Assembly (NCBI GenBank): GCA_963575745.1
Contig: CAUYUJ010015693.1
Span: 890,789 to 954,788, forward strand
Source: Prorocentrum cordatum
Lineage: Eukaryota > Sar > Dinophyceae > Prorocentrales > Prorocentraceae
DNA: 64,000 nt
Direction of reading: 5' to 3'
Shown piece by piece: positions 43,646-54,844 of this stretch. Under the pieces are notes generated by a model that worked only from the letters and a program-made list of their open reading frames with translations, did no database searches and was not told where the DNA came from. The position numbers and the translations under genes are program-made. Numbering within the stretch: the stretch's first letter is position 1; each line of letters starts with the position of its first letter.

Positions 43646-43783
43646 TCTCAGCTGCCCGGCGCCGAGCGCCACTTTCATATCTCAGCCACGGCGAAGCCGT
43701 CGCGAGCCACGGAATCGACGCCCAGCGGCGCCCTGCGAGCCCTCACCGGTCTGGGCATCTGCGTGCTCGATGCCAGCGTCAAC

Positions 43784-44128
43784 GACGCCAGTGCCTACCT
43801 GCACGAGTACTCACCAGACGTCAGCGACGTCAATTTCGGCATCTACAAGGTCAACTCCGCCAGCGTGAGCGACGCCAGCAATTACCTATACGAGAAGCTA
43901 GACGTCAGCGACGTCCGTTTCAGCATCTACAAGTTCAACGCCAGCGCCCGCGACGCCAGCAACTACATGCACGAGCAGTCATCAGACGCCAGTGATGTCA
44001 ATTTCAGCACCTGCAAGTTCAATTTCGCCAGAGTCAGCGACGCCAGCAACAGCCGAGAGAACGTCAACGACGTCACGTTCAATCTCAGCATCTACACACT
44101 CGGTTTCAACGCCTATCGAAACAACAAA
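43784..44128 (+). repeat. 81-87 bp in-frame repeats ahead of gag
   Basis: Units start at 43784, 43871, 43952 and 44039 with GACGCCAG(C/T)(A/G). Spacings of 87, 81 and 87 bp are all multiples of three, so 27-29 residue repeats (DASNYMHEQ..DVSDVNFSIYKFN type) stay in the gag frame. This suggests translation of the region as a gag N-terminal extension, or chance. Confidence 0.8.
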
Positions 44129-45060
44129 ATGGCGGACAACCGAGCTTCTGGCAGCAACCGGGCCATCCCGACCTGGAATGGCGACCCAGCCAAGTGGCGA
44201 GATTTCAAGCAGGAGGTGATGCTCTGGAAGCTCAGCGAGAACCTGGAGGCGACGCAGAGCCCAGCGTCTAAGCTGGTGCTGCGCCTGACGGGCTCCGCCA
44301 GATCGGCGGCGCCCAACGTGCCCGAGGCCGCCCTGCACCCCGAGCCCGACTACGAGGTCGAGGACGTGGCCGAGCAAAAGCGGCTGCGCAACCTCCAGGG
44401 CATCGAGACCCACCTCAGCCAGCAGAAGCCCGCGCAGCAGGGCGAGACGCTCGAGAAGTTTTTCGAGCCCACGCATTATCATCATCGCCAGCGTGCAGAG
44501 CGCATGACAGACTGGCTCGTCCGCTTCGAGGCCGGTCTCCAGCAGTTGCGCGAGAATGAGGTGGATTTCAACGCGTTGGACGATGTCGCGGGGCGGCTCA
44601 TGCTGCGCAAGGCCAGGCTAACGGCCGAACGCCGCGAGCGCGTCTTGGGCAATTTGCGCGACGAACGCCACTCGTACCAGCGCATCCGCGAGTTGCTGGC
44701 ACGCATGTCCCTGGACCTGCACGCGCCCGAGCGCCACGCCCACGCGCCTACGAGGTCCTGGGCGCCATCTTCTTCAAGGACCAGCCACAGCTGGCAACGG
44801 CCGCCACCCGGCCGAGCCCGCTCCACTAACGCCGTGGACGGGCCAGAGGACAACGAAGACCAGGAGGACGACGACGAGGACAACACCGAGGCCGACGCGC
44901 GGGACATCGCCCGCCAGGAGCTCGAGGCATTCAGCGCAGAGCTCGAGTCGTCCAACGCGGAGATCGCCGAGCTGTTCGACGGCGACGACTCCGCGAAGGT
45001 GGAGGCAGCCGCGGCGGACTTCACCGCGATTCCCGAGGCCACGGCGCCAGGTCCGCGCGC
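44129..45060 (+). pseudogene. gag: copia gag (capsid-like) region
   Basis: ATG 44129 starts MADNRASGSNRAIPTWNGDP, followed by KWRDFKQEVMLWK, the typical start of a copia/UBN2-type gag. The helical body includes RLMLRKARLTAERRERVLGNL. An acidic linker rich in Glu and Asp follows near residues 245-300. The frame runs on to 45331, but coding sense leaves it at about 45050, where the next frame continues with DAIKGRGKS and the zinc knuckle. In-frame sequence upstream of this ATG consists of 27-29 residue repeats, so the real start could be earlier. It would assemble cytoplasmic virus-like particles; this copy is frameshifted. Confidence 0.75.
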
Positions 45061-45276
45061 GACGCCATCAAGGGCCGCGGAAAATCTGCGCCGAGGAGGC
45101 GTCCTACCACTACAAAGAATTTACAGAGCAGCGTCGACCAGCGCAGGAAGTTTTCACGGTGCTGGGACAGCTGCGAGAAGTGCGACTGGACCGGCGACAA
45201 GGAGTGCCACGCACCGGGAGCCCGCAAGTTCGTGCCGTCCAAGGGCAAGCCCAACGGTGGAGGGCGAGGAGAATGA
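45061..45276 (+). pseudogene. gag zinc knuckle, followed by TGA
   Basis: Frame 1 reads RRKFSRCWDSCEKCDW then TGDKECHAPGAR, a C-x2-C ... C-H knuckle-like motif normally binding element RNA. TGA at 45274-45276 ends it; the protease resumes in the same frame right after. So gag and the knuckle are separated by one frameshift, and knuckle and protease by one stop. Confidence 0.65.
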
Positions 45277-45955
45277 TCCCATCGTCAAGCGAACATCACC
45301 GAGCAGGTCAAGTTCGGGGACGAGGAGGTAATCCTACATTCAGAAGGACCAGTCACTCCACCACCCGAGGCCCTAGTCTCCGAGCGCGCGGTAGCGGACC
45401 TGCCGACGGTCAACAACACCGACACCGGCGAGAAGCCCAAAGACGACGGCATCGGGTTCATAGACACCGCCTGCCCGTTCTGCGTCGCCGTGCTGAAGTG
45501 GTACCACCGCTATTATAAGGCCAAGCCATTCAAGATTGGCATCGGAGACCAGATCCTGGAAGGAGCCCGAAGACGAAGTGCACCGCTTCGGGAACGGCGG
45601 CGCGCTCCCGAGCAAGCAGCGCATCACCGCTCCACTTGTGCTCTGCGGACGCGCTGGCCGCATTGTGTACAGCGTCGTGGACAGCCCCGCGCTCGGGCTA
45701 CTCATCGGCCGCGACTTCATCCAGCCCTCCAAGATCGACATTTCCTTGGGCAAGGGCCAGATTCGCATCGGCCCACATGCGCAAAAGCTCGTGACCAGCA
45801 GCGCAGGACATCCAGCCATCCAGCTCCAACTTGAGGACTGGTCTACCATCGAGGAGACGGGCAACACCTGCGGTCCGAAGAACACCAAGACCACGAACGA
45901 CACCAAAAAGACCGAGCCGGCCCACGGTCAACACTACCACTACGAAGAGGCCTGA
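45277..45955 (+). pseudogene. copia aspartic protease region
   Basis: 45277-45560 reads ITEQVKFGDEEVILHSEG, then DDGIGFIDTACPFC, where DTA is the catalytic Asp triad of retropepsins (usual D-T/S-G/A). The frame then shifts, and 45545-45955 continues GGALPSKQRITAPLVLCG and SPALGLLIGRDFI, the second hydrophobic-Gly motif (LLIGRDF). In life it would cleave the polyprotein. The frameshift near 45550-45580 disables this copy. Confidence 0.75.
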
Positions 45956-46059
45956 CACACTGTCGGAAAGGATCGCGAAGCTCATCCCGACGAAGGAAAC
46001 CGGCGTACCCAAGCGCCTCCAGCCGAGACGCCCAAGAGGGTCGCGCCTTATGGCAGCCG

Positions 46060-46800
46060 TGGCGTCCGCATTAGCATGCTGTTCAACGGCTACCGGATCT
46101 CCGATTACACCTGCTACTGCCCCTACAACCTGCGTGGTCGAGACCACACACGATTGCCTCGCTTGTGGAATCACTCCACCCGAGGATTGCCAACATATGG
46201 GGTTATGTCCAGAATGTGTGTTTGGCACTTCGCTCACGCTCGACACCGACAACCACCAGAATCGGGAGACTGATATCGTGGAGGAGGAGCAGATCAAGGT
46301 GCGTACGCTGAAGAAGGGGACGAAGCCGCTACTCATCGCAGGAAGACGCACCGCCATCGTCACCAACAGGAATGGCATCATCCCGCACACCGTCAGCCAG
46401 GCACTCAGGAACGTCCTGGCTAAGTCCGCTACGAGGTCAACTACGATTTCAAGTCACAAGGGCACAGTACTCTACGAGTGGTGTTGCAATCCCGACAGCT
46501 CAATCAAAAAAACTGATTCCAAACGGAGAAGTTGCCGTTCGCTGCGGGCTACCCGCCTACGACCCATCGAGCCAGACCGTCGTCGGCAAACTCGAGCAGA
46601 AGATTAAGGGCAAGCTCCAGAAAATTCACAACGCACGAGTGCACGCAGCTTTTCTTGGAACGCCTTGGACATCGGCACAGAGGCTCATCGTCAAGATCGA
46701 CCCCAAGAAAGGACCACAACATCCTGCTGACCAATGGGGCACCAAAACACAACGTCGTGACCAACGAGAAGACGCCCACCCGCGTCCTCCGACGCGATCG
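46060..46800 (+). pseudogene. Methyltransferase-like segment of the copia polyprotein
   Basis: In one frame CLACGITPPEDCQHMGLCPEC is followed by KGTVLYEWCCNPDSS. Sense then moves to the next frame: LIPNGEVAVRCGLP, then KIHNARVHAAFLGTPWTSAQ. From recall, dinoflagellate copia polyproteins carry a block of the form (I/L)(I/V)E(V/F)CC(S/E)P(D/N)S ... P(C)TPW(S/T)S between protease and pol. It resembles S-adenosylmethionine methyltransferases in its strand-1 and strand-4 motifs. Here the PC of the second motif reads LG. Function unknown. The Cys-rich piece before it might be a zinc ribbon. An integrase remnant is the alternative, but no HHCC or D,D,E spacing can be found. Confidence 0.45.
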
Positions 46801-46899
46801 AGAAGAGCATACCGACCCTCGAGTTCGGGCTGCTAAGCGAAAGGAGCTGCAGGACGACCTGCCCAAGTGCTTCGGGAAGCCCCGCGACGCGAACAAGAC

Positions 46900-47690
46900 G
46901 GACTACTACTTGGACAGCTACCTCAAGGCCAGCTCAGACGACATGCACTCCGCCCCCTCGCAACGAGGAGTTCTACTAACCGGCAAGGCCGCCGCCAAAG
47001 AGCTCAAGTACGACAATCTCTCCAACAAGGAGAAGAAGCACATGGGACGAGGCCACGCGCGTCGAGCGGTCCAAGTGGACGGAGTTCGGGGCCTACAAGA
47101 AGCTGCCGCCCAAGGAACTGAAGGAGCTCCTCCGGCGGAATCCCAGCATCCGCCCCGTCGGCACGCGTTGGGCGCTCACCACAAAGGCACAGAATCTCAT
47201 GAAGGCGCGCCTCGTCGTTCAGGGCTGCCAGGAAGACAAGTCGCAGATCCGCACAGATGCACCTACTGAATCCAGAGATGCACTATAACTTACGCTTGCC
47301 GCCGCTGCTCAGTCCGGATGGGACCTCACGTCGCATGGTGCCATGACAGCCTACCTCCAGTCCGGCAACATCGAGAGGCTCCTGCTGTTGCGCGTGCCAA
47401 CGAAGAACCCACCGCCGGGGACTTCACTTGGTGAGATCGCGATGGCGACTGGCGCCATCTACGGCACCCGCGACGCGGGGAGGCAATGGTATCTCCACGC
47501 CCGGAAGATCTTTAAGGGGCACGGCCTATTCGAGAGCAAGCTGGAGAAGGGGCTCTACTACTTCTATGACGACGAGGGCCTCGCCGCCATGATACATGCC
47601 CACGTGGATGACTTCCTTATCACCCAGCGGAAAGACTCCAGCGCGTGGAAGCGCACCATCAGCATCCTGGAGAAGTAACTGCATCTCAAG
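46900..47690 (+). pseudogene. copia reverse transcriptase
   Basis: Shifting frames give KELKYDNLSNKEKKHM; then EFGAYKKLPPKELKELL, RPVGTRWALTTKAQN and KARLVVQGCQEDKSQIRTDA (counterpart of KARLVARG...ETFAP); a TAA near 47287; then AQSGWDLTSHGAMTAYLQSG, GAIYGTRDAGRQWY, GLYYFYDDEG and the active site HVDDFLIT at about 47601. Order and spacing match copia reverse transcriptase. The first catalytic Asp is replaced in SHGAMTAYLQ (usually LDVxTAYL/FL). At least one frameshift and two stops. Confidence 0.85.
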
Positions 47691-48019
47691 AAGGTCGATG
47701 GCATCATCAAGTACTGCGGCCGCGCCATCTCCAAGTCCGATGACGAGTTCCGCGCTACGCAGGCGACGGCCGCAACGCAGGTGGACTTCGTCGATCCCGA
47801 AGGGTCGATCGCTAGAGAACAAGCTATCCAGTGAGAGGGGGTCTCCAGCTACCGGCACACGTTGGGACAACTGCTATGGCTCGCAGTTCAGACCCAGGTC
47901 GACATCGCCTGCCCGGTCTGCACGGCCGCCCGCCGCAGTAACGTCGCCACTGTTGCCGACGCTAAGATCCTCAACAAGACTGTCCTACGTGCATGGGTCC
48001 GCCGGTTTTGCCTTCGTGC

Positions 48020-48640
48020 TTAAGCGTAACTTCATCGATCTCAAGACTTGCATTACGGTCTGCTTCAGCGACGCCGCGTTCGCCAACGTCAATCGCGTCA
48101 AGAGCCAGTGGGGCATGGCCATGGGCCTCACCCACCGGCCGCGGGACGTCGTCGGAGGCCGCTACGACCTCTGCCTTCCTGTCGCATGGCACTCCGACAC
48201 CGCCAGGAGGTCCGCGAAGTCCACGCTGGCGGCCGAGGGCTACAAAACCCTCGAGGGGACCGAGATCAACTCCTGGTTCCTTCAGCTGCTCTCCGAGGCC
48301 TGCTGCCCGAAGAGGCCGCTCAAGGAGACCGACGATCTCAGCCTGATGCGCCCCGGGGAGGTCTACAGCGACAGCCAGGGCCTGGTCGCGCACATGCAAT
48401 CGGACCTCGGTCAGTCCTCCGACAAGCGGTTCCGCATCGTCGCCTCCTTGTTTAAGGAGTCTGCGCACCCCGACAGCGAGATTCGCCTTTCCTGGGCCCC
48501 CACGCGGAGCATGGTCGCCGACTGGCTCACCAAGGTCATGGAGACCAGCCTGCTGCCCTCGTTCTTCGCTGCCAAGAAGCACAGCTTGGGCGCCAGACAG
48601 CCGAACGTCGCCACGATCGCCTCCGCGCCCGCCGGGTGCA
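48020..48640 (+). pseudogene. copia RNase H
   Basis: One frame (part of 47596-49125) reads CFSDAAFANVNRVKSQWG, AWHSDTARRSAKSTLAAEGY, VYSDSQGLV, KRFRIVASLFKES and LSWAPTRSMVADWLTKVM. These are the standard copia RNase H blocks (SDADW..., W.S.KQ..VA.STAEAEY, DN.S, K.HI..R...., ADI.TK). The domain itself appears intact, while everything upstream is broken. Confidence 0.88.
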
Positions 48641-49836
48641 CCGGAAGGGCCAGGGGTCAGCCGACCCCGTCGCCCCAGTTCGACAGCGTCTTCTACTGGC
48701 ACACGTGCTACCTGGCGTGCTCTTCAATATTCTTGGGCATGATCACCCGAATCAGTATTTTTGCGGTCACATGGTGCACCACTTTTCACCCGAACGCCAT
48801 CAAGAACGAGCCGAGCGAGGACAAGGCCACAGGTGCGCCCCACCAAGCCTGGGTTGGGAGACGCCTGGGCAGGCGGAACAACCAGCCGCCCCTCCGATCC
48901 TCGAGGATGCCGACGAGGATGGGGATATCTTCATGCCGGATGCGCAGGAGCTGGCGACTGCGGCGCAGAGAAGCACGAGCACTTCGGCTCTCCGCCGCCA
49001 AGGGCACCCGCCGCGCCGCCGCCGATGCCAGCATCGCCACCAGACAGCTTCGCCCCAGCATCGCCGTCGTCGCCACTGACGGTTTCCAGTTCATCATCGG
49101 CCAGCGTCGTATCGTACAACGTTAGCACGCCGACAATGCGCCGACGGAGATCAACGAGTGCGCCGTGGCTGGGCATTCTATTCGCGCGGGGCCCAATCCG
49201 CACAGCGCGCGCGCAACCTGCAGAGCCTGCAGGCGCCACGCGTCGCGGCTGCTGCGAAACCACCGCGCGCACTCGCCCGACTTCAGCAGGATGCACAGCA
49301 GCATTCGCCAAGCGTTGCAGCGCAGACGGGCGCAGATGATGGGCTTCGACGCACCATCGGAAGGAGCCGCGGAAAAGAAAAAAAAAGTCTGCGATGAGAT
49401 TACCAACACCCGGTTACGATTACGTGAGTCCACTTTGAGGGTTTTGGTTCGCCGCAACCCAGACATTGCCTTCCTGGCAGCCCCGTTGTTTTCCCAGCTG
49501 TGCGCACTGTTCCTGTGTTTTGTGGTGATGACGATCACCTACAAGTCTCCGTACCAGTTATTGCTGCCTTACTGCTAAGTAATATGAATCTCGAGCCGAG
49601 AGCCCGTTTGCATGAGAATGTGTTTTGCAGGTGCGCGCGAGCACCCGTTAAATCGCCCCGTGGGCAACTTGCGTTGCAAGCCGTGCGAGCCCGTTTGCCC
49701 GCGAATGTGTCGCGAGAAGTGTTGTCCCTTTTAGCACTCCCGCTACTTATCGCATCAATGATAATCTTCTTCGCTTCGAATGAAGTTACGAGTGACTTGC
49801 GTTGAGCCCCCGCTACGGGCGCCCTAGACGGCGACT
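48641..49836 (+). other. Copia 3' region with extra open frames
   Basis: After RNase H the same frame runs to 49125 with a hydrophobic stretch (FYWHTCYLACSSIFLGMITR). Another frame reads a Pro/Ser-rich piece near 49000-49100. A third, 49165-49578, ends with IAFLAAPLFSQLCALFLCFV, a possible membrane segment. They might be remnants of an extra 3' ORF; no family recognised. GAGCCCGTTTGC(A/C) is duplicated near 49600 and 49690. Confidence 0.35.
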
Positions 49837-49844
49837 GGGAGGAG
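49837..49844 (+). other. Polypurine tract
   Basis: GGGAGGAG directly abuts the 3' LTR start, the expected plus-strand primer. Confidence 0.75.
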
Positions 49845-49948
49845 CGCGAACCAAGCTCACTCCCAGGGAGAGAGAGGCCCTAAGAGGTTTCCCCAAGAAG
49901 CTTAGAAGGGCCCAGAGGCTGCGCACCTGTTTTCTCTCTCCCTGTTTG

Positions 49949-49988
<40 letters not shown>

Positions 49989-50101
49989 GCTTGCATATAT
50001 CTTTGCCCCTGCCGTTTATTCTCGAATAGGGCCATTGGCCTAAGAGCTACGCCCCTCGCCGCGCGAGTGAGGGATTTCCAGCGATTATCTTCCATATCAC
50101 A
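49845..50101 (+). repeat. 3' LTR (257 bp)
   Basis: Starts CGCGAACCAAGCTCACTCCC (first T of TG mutated to C) and ends CCATATCACA, followed by CTGAT. It has a short CT tract at 49947-49984. Confidence 0.92.
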
Positions 50102-50106
50102 CTGAT

Positions 50107-50529
50107 AATGTTCCTTGGATACCCTTTCCAGTCCAACATGTTTTCCTTCGCGCGGCCCAATATGCACAATAGCGCCTCGCCATCACCGTCGTCATCGCCA
50201 GCATCACCAGCACGTTTAGAATCGCCACTCGGCGTTTCACTTGCCCCCCAATTGCGAAGGCCCGACGGCCAGCGCCGCCGACACTGAAGGCGGGACCCCC
50301 CCTGGGACCACGGGGTCAGCTCCCGGGGCCGCGGCCGGGCCAGGCCACGGCCAGGGCCGCGACCAGGGCCGGCACCCCCCACGCAGGGGGAATCCCTCCC
50401 AGCCCCCCCGGTCCACAGGCGGGACCACGCGGCGGGGCCCCCTGGGGGGCGGCAATCTGGCCCCCTTACACCCCCCCCGTCAGGAGAGGGAAAAAAGAAA
50501 GGGAACCGACTTCACTACTACGTCTCTTT
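50107..50529. other. GC-rich spacer between copia and LINE remnants
   Basis: C and G runs with small palindromes. No gene recognised. Confidence 0.45.
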
Positions 50530-50611
50530 TCTTTGTTCGTTCTTCATTTGTCTCGGGGCTGGCGACGACGACGACGACGAAGGCGCCCCGCGCGCGCACG
50601 CCGAATGGTCG

Positions 50612-51412
50612 GTGGATGTTCTATGGCGTTGCCCGCTGGAACCCATCGCCATCGCCATCATGCCGCGCGCGACGGCCCAGGAGCTCACCTCTTTTGCCCT
50701 ACGCCAGGTTGCGGATGGAGGCCGGCTGCCGACAACCACCCTTGACGACTTCACCAAGCTCGAGCTCGCTGGCGCCACTGCGTCGGTGACCCTCCACCTA
50801 CCCGCGCCCCTCCAGGAGCTTCCGGAGGAAGAAACAGGGTCACTGCTGGGGCTGCTGCGCGAGCGGTGCGTCGCATCGCCTGGCAGAAGTACAAGGAGTG
50901 GTATGACAAGATTCCCACGCGCTTCCAGTTGATGCTCTGCAAGACGTCGGAGGAGGCAGGAGCGATGTCATTGAATATAGGAGGAGGCAGGAGCGACTAT
51001 CTTGTGCTCCACCCAGTTTGTCATTGAATATACTTGCTCCCGCTGCGGGGTATCGAAGCCGATCCACCGCCTCAGGGACCGACCCTGCAGCAAGAGGATC
51101 CAAGGAGGCGTCGCCATGATCCAGCTGATGGACTGCCTCATCGGTCCTAGGGAGCGGAGGAGGAGGAAGGTGATCTGGGACGCCATTACGTACAAGCACC
51201 GCCACAAGCCCGAGCGCAAGGAGCGGCAAAGGCAAAAGAAGGCAGAGCGCATGCAGGACCCCGCCTACAAGGCTCAGGCCAGGGCGCGCGAGCTGATCAG
51301 TAGGAGGAAGATCAGGGCGCGCAAGCGTGCAGCGCTGCGACGAGCTGGACTTCCTCTTCCAGTTTCACGTTTGGTCAGAAGGCGCCCTGCAGTGGCGACG
51401 TCCTCATCTTGA
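50612..51412 (+). pseudogene. N-terminal region of the second LINE type
   Basis: 50612-50870 reads TAQELTSFALRQVADGG, and the next frame continues RRIAWQKYKEWYDKIPTRF and QLMLCKTSEE. From 51002 another frame reads EYTCSRCGVSKPIHRLRDRPC, a C-x2-C ... H ... C zinc-finger-like motif, then a strongly basic helix-rich stretch (KVIWDAITYKHRHKPERKER) to a stop at 51412. A basic zinc-finger region before the endonuclease would bind element RNA. GGAGGAGGCAGGAGCGA and GTCATTGAATATA are each duplicated between 50947 and 51031, a ~34-50 bp tandem duplication inside it. Confidence 0.5.
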
Positions 51413-51470
51413 CTAGCTTCTACATGTTTCACTGCTCGACCAGCTCAACATCGTCGAGTACACCTTTCAG

Positions 51471-52895
51471 TTGCTGAAGACCCACTGGTTGGTGGCGGCG
51501 ACTCAAGAGACGCAGCCGTGCGACCCCACGGACATCAGCACCACTGTTGCCACGTTGAATGCGACCTCCCTTACCGAGGCGCGTCTCGAGGAGGCGCTCC
51601 GCAATGCTTCAGATAGTTCTCTTCTACTTCTTCAAGAACTTCGTCAACGGGAGGAGCGTCCTCGATGGGTTCTACAATGTTTCAAGCGCTGCGGTTGGTC
51701 AGTGGCCCGTTCGCCGCCGCCACCACCTACACATACAGCCGCTGTCCGTCAAGAAGGGTGCGCCATTGCGTGGAAGCCCAATGCGGTCGGGAAGATCTCG
51801 ATCATCCGCGACTCCCCCTTCGGTCACAGGGTCGTGGGCATCAAGACGACGAACTGCATCGACCTGTCAGTCTATGGACCAGTCACAGAGGACCCAGCTT
51901 GGTGGACGTGCTTTTTCGCACAGAATCTTGTTGCTCAGGGTTGTCCGTCGTATGTCACCGGAGATCTGAACTGGAAAACACTGCACAATTCTATGATGAG
52001 TCCTAGGTGGGTTATGTGTTCTGCGTCGCTTGCCACCACCACTGCAGGTACTACCCCTACGAGGTGTCTCTACTACGGGCCGCCCGCCCCCTACTTGCCG
52101 AAGTGCCTCGCCGTGAAGATGTTCCCTGGCGCGCCCTTCCACGGCATGGTCTTCTACGCGCTGCAGGAGCCGATGCACCAGCTGGATGCTCTTCGAGCTG
52201 AAATGGATGCGCGGATGCCTGAACTTGGTGACCTTGTTCTCGGTGATCACGACCAGGCCCCGTTGACCGCCAAGTGGAAGCACTGGCACGCGCGCGCCGA
52301 GCTGGCGCTCAAGCTGGCCGCCGAGCACGACAACGCCTCCGTGGAGCGGCAGGATGAACGCGCCAAGGGTTCGGCTCCTTCGACGAAGCCGACGCGCCAC
52401 GGCGCCCCCCATCGCCATGCTCAGACAATCGCTTTTCTTCGACTGCTACGCCTACACCGACAGGTGACGGAGCAGATCAAGCAGGACCCCACTTTGGCTT
52501 TCCAGAGTTTGGCTGGTTCTCTCTTTGAACGTTTCGCGCGGGCCGGCTGGGAAGGGTTTTTTGCAGTGCCGCTCTACGGGATCCCGAACCACGCCGAGGC
52601 CCTGGACTTGCTGAGCTCCGGCACTTCTCAGGAACAACGACCTCTCCAAGATGCACAGTCCCGAGAATGGCGAAAGCGCTTCGCCAGCTGGACCAAGGAC
52701 ATCCACAAGCTTGCCACCCCGCTTTTCAGGGCGTCACTGCCCCAGCGGATGCAGTGGAGATGCACCAGGAGTGGGAACAGCAATGGGCACCAGATCCTGC
52801 CCAACACGATGCTGCTGGCCATTTTACCTGTTGGCAACAGTGGGCCGCTGATGCGTCCTTCCCTCAGTCGAGACAGGAGGAGCACTGGCTGCTGA
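51471..52895 (+). pseudogene. LINE endonuclease (EEP fold) region
   Basis: A 474-codon open frame. Motifs: TTVATLNATSL (strand 1, N), LLLLQELRQ (Q-E), GCAIAW, FGHRVVGIKTTNCIDLSVYG, VTGDLNWK (GD-N near 51958) and VLGDHDQAPL (D-H near 52236, counterpart of SDH). A linker with HRHAQTIAFLRLLRLHRQ leads to the reverse transcriptase, whose first part falls in other frames near 52870. As an endonuclease fragment it looks complete. I label it a pseudogene because the polyprotein downstream is frameshifted. Confidence 0.78.
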
Positions 52896-53720
52896 GCTTT
52901 GAGCAGGTTGACAACACCCTTGCTAAATATCACGGCGCTCCTGGGCTGGACGGATGAACGGCCACGGAGCTCAAGCATCTACGACGCCTCCTCCCAGAGA
53001 TGATATTGCAGCTGCACGAGCTCTGGTGCGACGCCAGCCGCGAGTGCGTCGACGCCAAGGGCATCCTGGACCAGGACACGTTGGACACGATTTGTCCTTG
53101 GCGCGTTGTGGGGATCCCCAAAAGTGAAGTTGCATTTCGTCCTATATCAGTGGGCTCGATCTTGGTCAGAGTTTGGTGATCGGCCTTGCCTGCTGGGATG
53201 CCACAGCCCCCAGAGAACCAGTTTGCAGGGCGGCTTGCGACGAGCGTCGCCCGCGCGATCAGCAGTTGGTTACACTCGCGCGAAGCCGCTGAGGCAGGCG
53301 CCGAGGTGGATCTCAGCCGCGCGCACGACAACATCGACCACGCCGTGGGGGCTCAAGCTTGTATATGTTCAGGCGTTCCTCCTGCGGTTACTTTCACTGC
53401 TGTTGCGGCCTGGAGAGCCCCCAGATAATGCGGTGTCAACTCGTCTTTGGCGCCACCGGTCTGGCCTTCCCGAGGACTTCCTCAAGGCGACTCGGTGGCC
53501 CCCGCCACCATGGGCGCGGCCTTGGCGCCGTGGCAACCGCCAGTTTGTTACGCTTTTATGGACGGCAGGTCCCTCACGTCTTCCTCTTCCCAGGAGTTGG
53601 CCAGGGACTTGGACTACACTCAACGTTTCGACACTGCTGTCCGTTTTGAAGGAGCGCGCACGCGTCAGTTGTGGGCCCGATCGGACCAAACCCCGACGGT
53701 AGTGGAACACCTAGGGATCG
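52896..53720 (+). pseudogene. LINE reverse transcriptase, frameshifted
   Basis: Successive frames give YHGAPGLDG; ILQLHELWCDA; RVVGIPKSEVAFRPISVGS (RT 1-2, ~53103-53160); AEVDLSRAHDNIDHAVG (motif A, ~53302-53350); RGLPQGDSVAPATMGAAL (motif B, ~53470); and YAFMDGRSLTSSSSQELA (motif C, ~53547). Motif C should read (Y/F)xDD; here the second Asp is Gly. With three frameshifts it cannot be active. Confidence 0.8.
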
Positions 53721-53732
53721 CGGCGGCACCAG

Positions 53733-54623
53733 TTGATGCTTCTACCCCAACCCAGCCGAGAGGAGGCTGGGACAAGCTTCGTACAGCAATCCGCGTACTT
53801 GGCACAGTTCTTGGAGGCGCTGGGATCCGCACTCGCCTTATTGTTGCATATATTCGCCCGCGTTGGTTTTGGGCCTGGCCCCTGGCGGCGCCGCCCCCCG
53901 TTCAGACTTGCAGAGCTCTGCACAGGTCGATCACCAGATCCACCAACCGCCGGCGGTGTTACGGGCGCTGGTGGGTACAACATGCACAGCTACATCCGCG
54001 CCTGTCGGGATCCCTGCGGGCTTCCAAAGTCATCTCAGGAGCGCCTCGCGTGGTCGACCTTCCTGGAGAATGCGATGCTCATGCATGCCCAGGTCTTGGG
54101 CCTTCGCTTTGTTGCCTATGCTGATCGCCGTGGTTGCTGCCTGGAGGTGAGTGACACTGACGATCACCGAGTGGTTAAGGTTCTGCAGGGCGTCGTGGAT
54201 GGCCAGAGGAGGTTTTGGACCCACCTACCTGATTACCCACGCCACGAGAAGAAGGTCGAGCACTTGCTGCGCTGCGTGGCGCGGATTCGGTGCTTGGCCG
54301 AAGTCAATGACAAACGTTTCGACGCCGAGGCGATCCTGGACGTGGATGTGGATGCGGAGTCAAACATCGCGCACAAGCGTTTCTACAAGCGTCTGGGAGA
54401 GGACGAGCGCAGGCTGGTGCGGATCTTTCGTGCTGGAGCCGCGTCCTCTGAGACGCGCCGTTGTTCGGGGAAGGCTTGCCGCCAGCGTGGGGCGGCGCCC
54501 CCCTCGTTTCGCCACTACTGGGCCGATTGCCCAGCCTATCATTTCCCGCGAACTGGCATCGCCAGGAGATATAGACGACCCCTCATTCAATTGGTGGTCT
54601 ACTGCGCCGAGGGTTCTCAGTAA
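53733..54623 (+). pseudogene. LINE C-terminal region with CCHC-like motif
   Basis: 296 codons open to a stop at 54621-54623. The first half is hydrophobic or Arg-rich and may be a shifted frame. From about 54040 it reads LAWSTFLENAMLMHAQVLG, HEKKVEHLLRCVARIRCLAE and KRFYKRLGEDERRLVRIF, then CSGKACRQ and RHYWADCPAYHF, a C-x4-C ... H-x4-C knuckle typical of LINE C-termini. The 54151-54789 overlapping frame continues the tail with GCVCYSDSQSP. Confidence 0.6.
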
Positions 54624-54844
54624 GTTGGGGTGTGTCTGCTACTCCGACTCGCAGAGCCCACCTGAAAGAGCGACCAAGCTGACTGCCGCCGTCGAGATGG
54701 CGATAGTTGTATTGGGCTCCGACATGGCTGAAAGGCTACATCCACTAGACCACGAACCTTCTCAAGTGGTTTGCGATGCTGGGGCTTGATTTCAGTTTCA
54801 GGGTGAAGCTGCTCCAGAGTTCGGGTACTTCACGATCACCAGAT

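Larger units (their letters stand above)
50530..54790 (+). mobile_element. Second LINE type, decayed but nearly full length
   Basis: The order is: N-terminal region with a zinc-finger-like motif, APE-type endonuclease, reverse transcriptase, and a C-terminal Cys/His region, broken by frameshifts and stops. It differs from the 1-6 kb LINE in lacking an RNase H and in its C-terminal layout, so it is another clade. A CAT-rich tract follows at 54845-55100. No clear target duplication seen. Confidence 0.8.
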
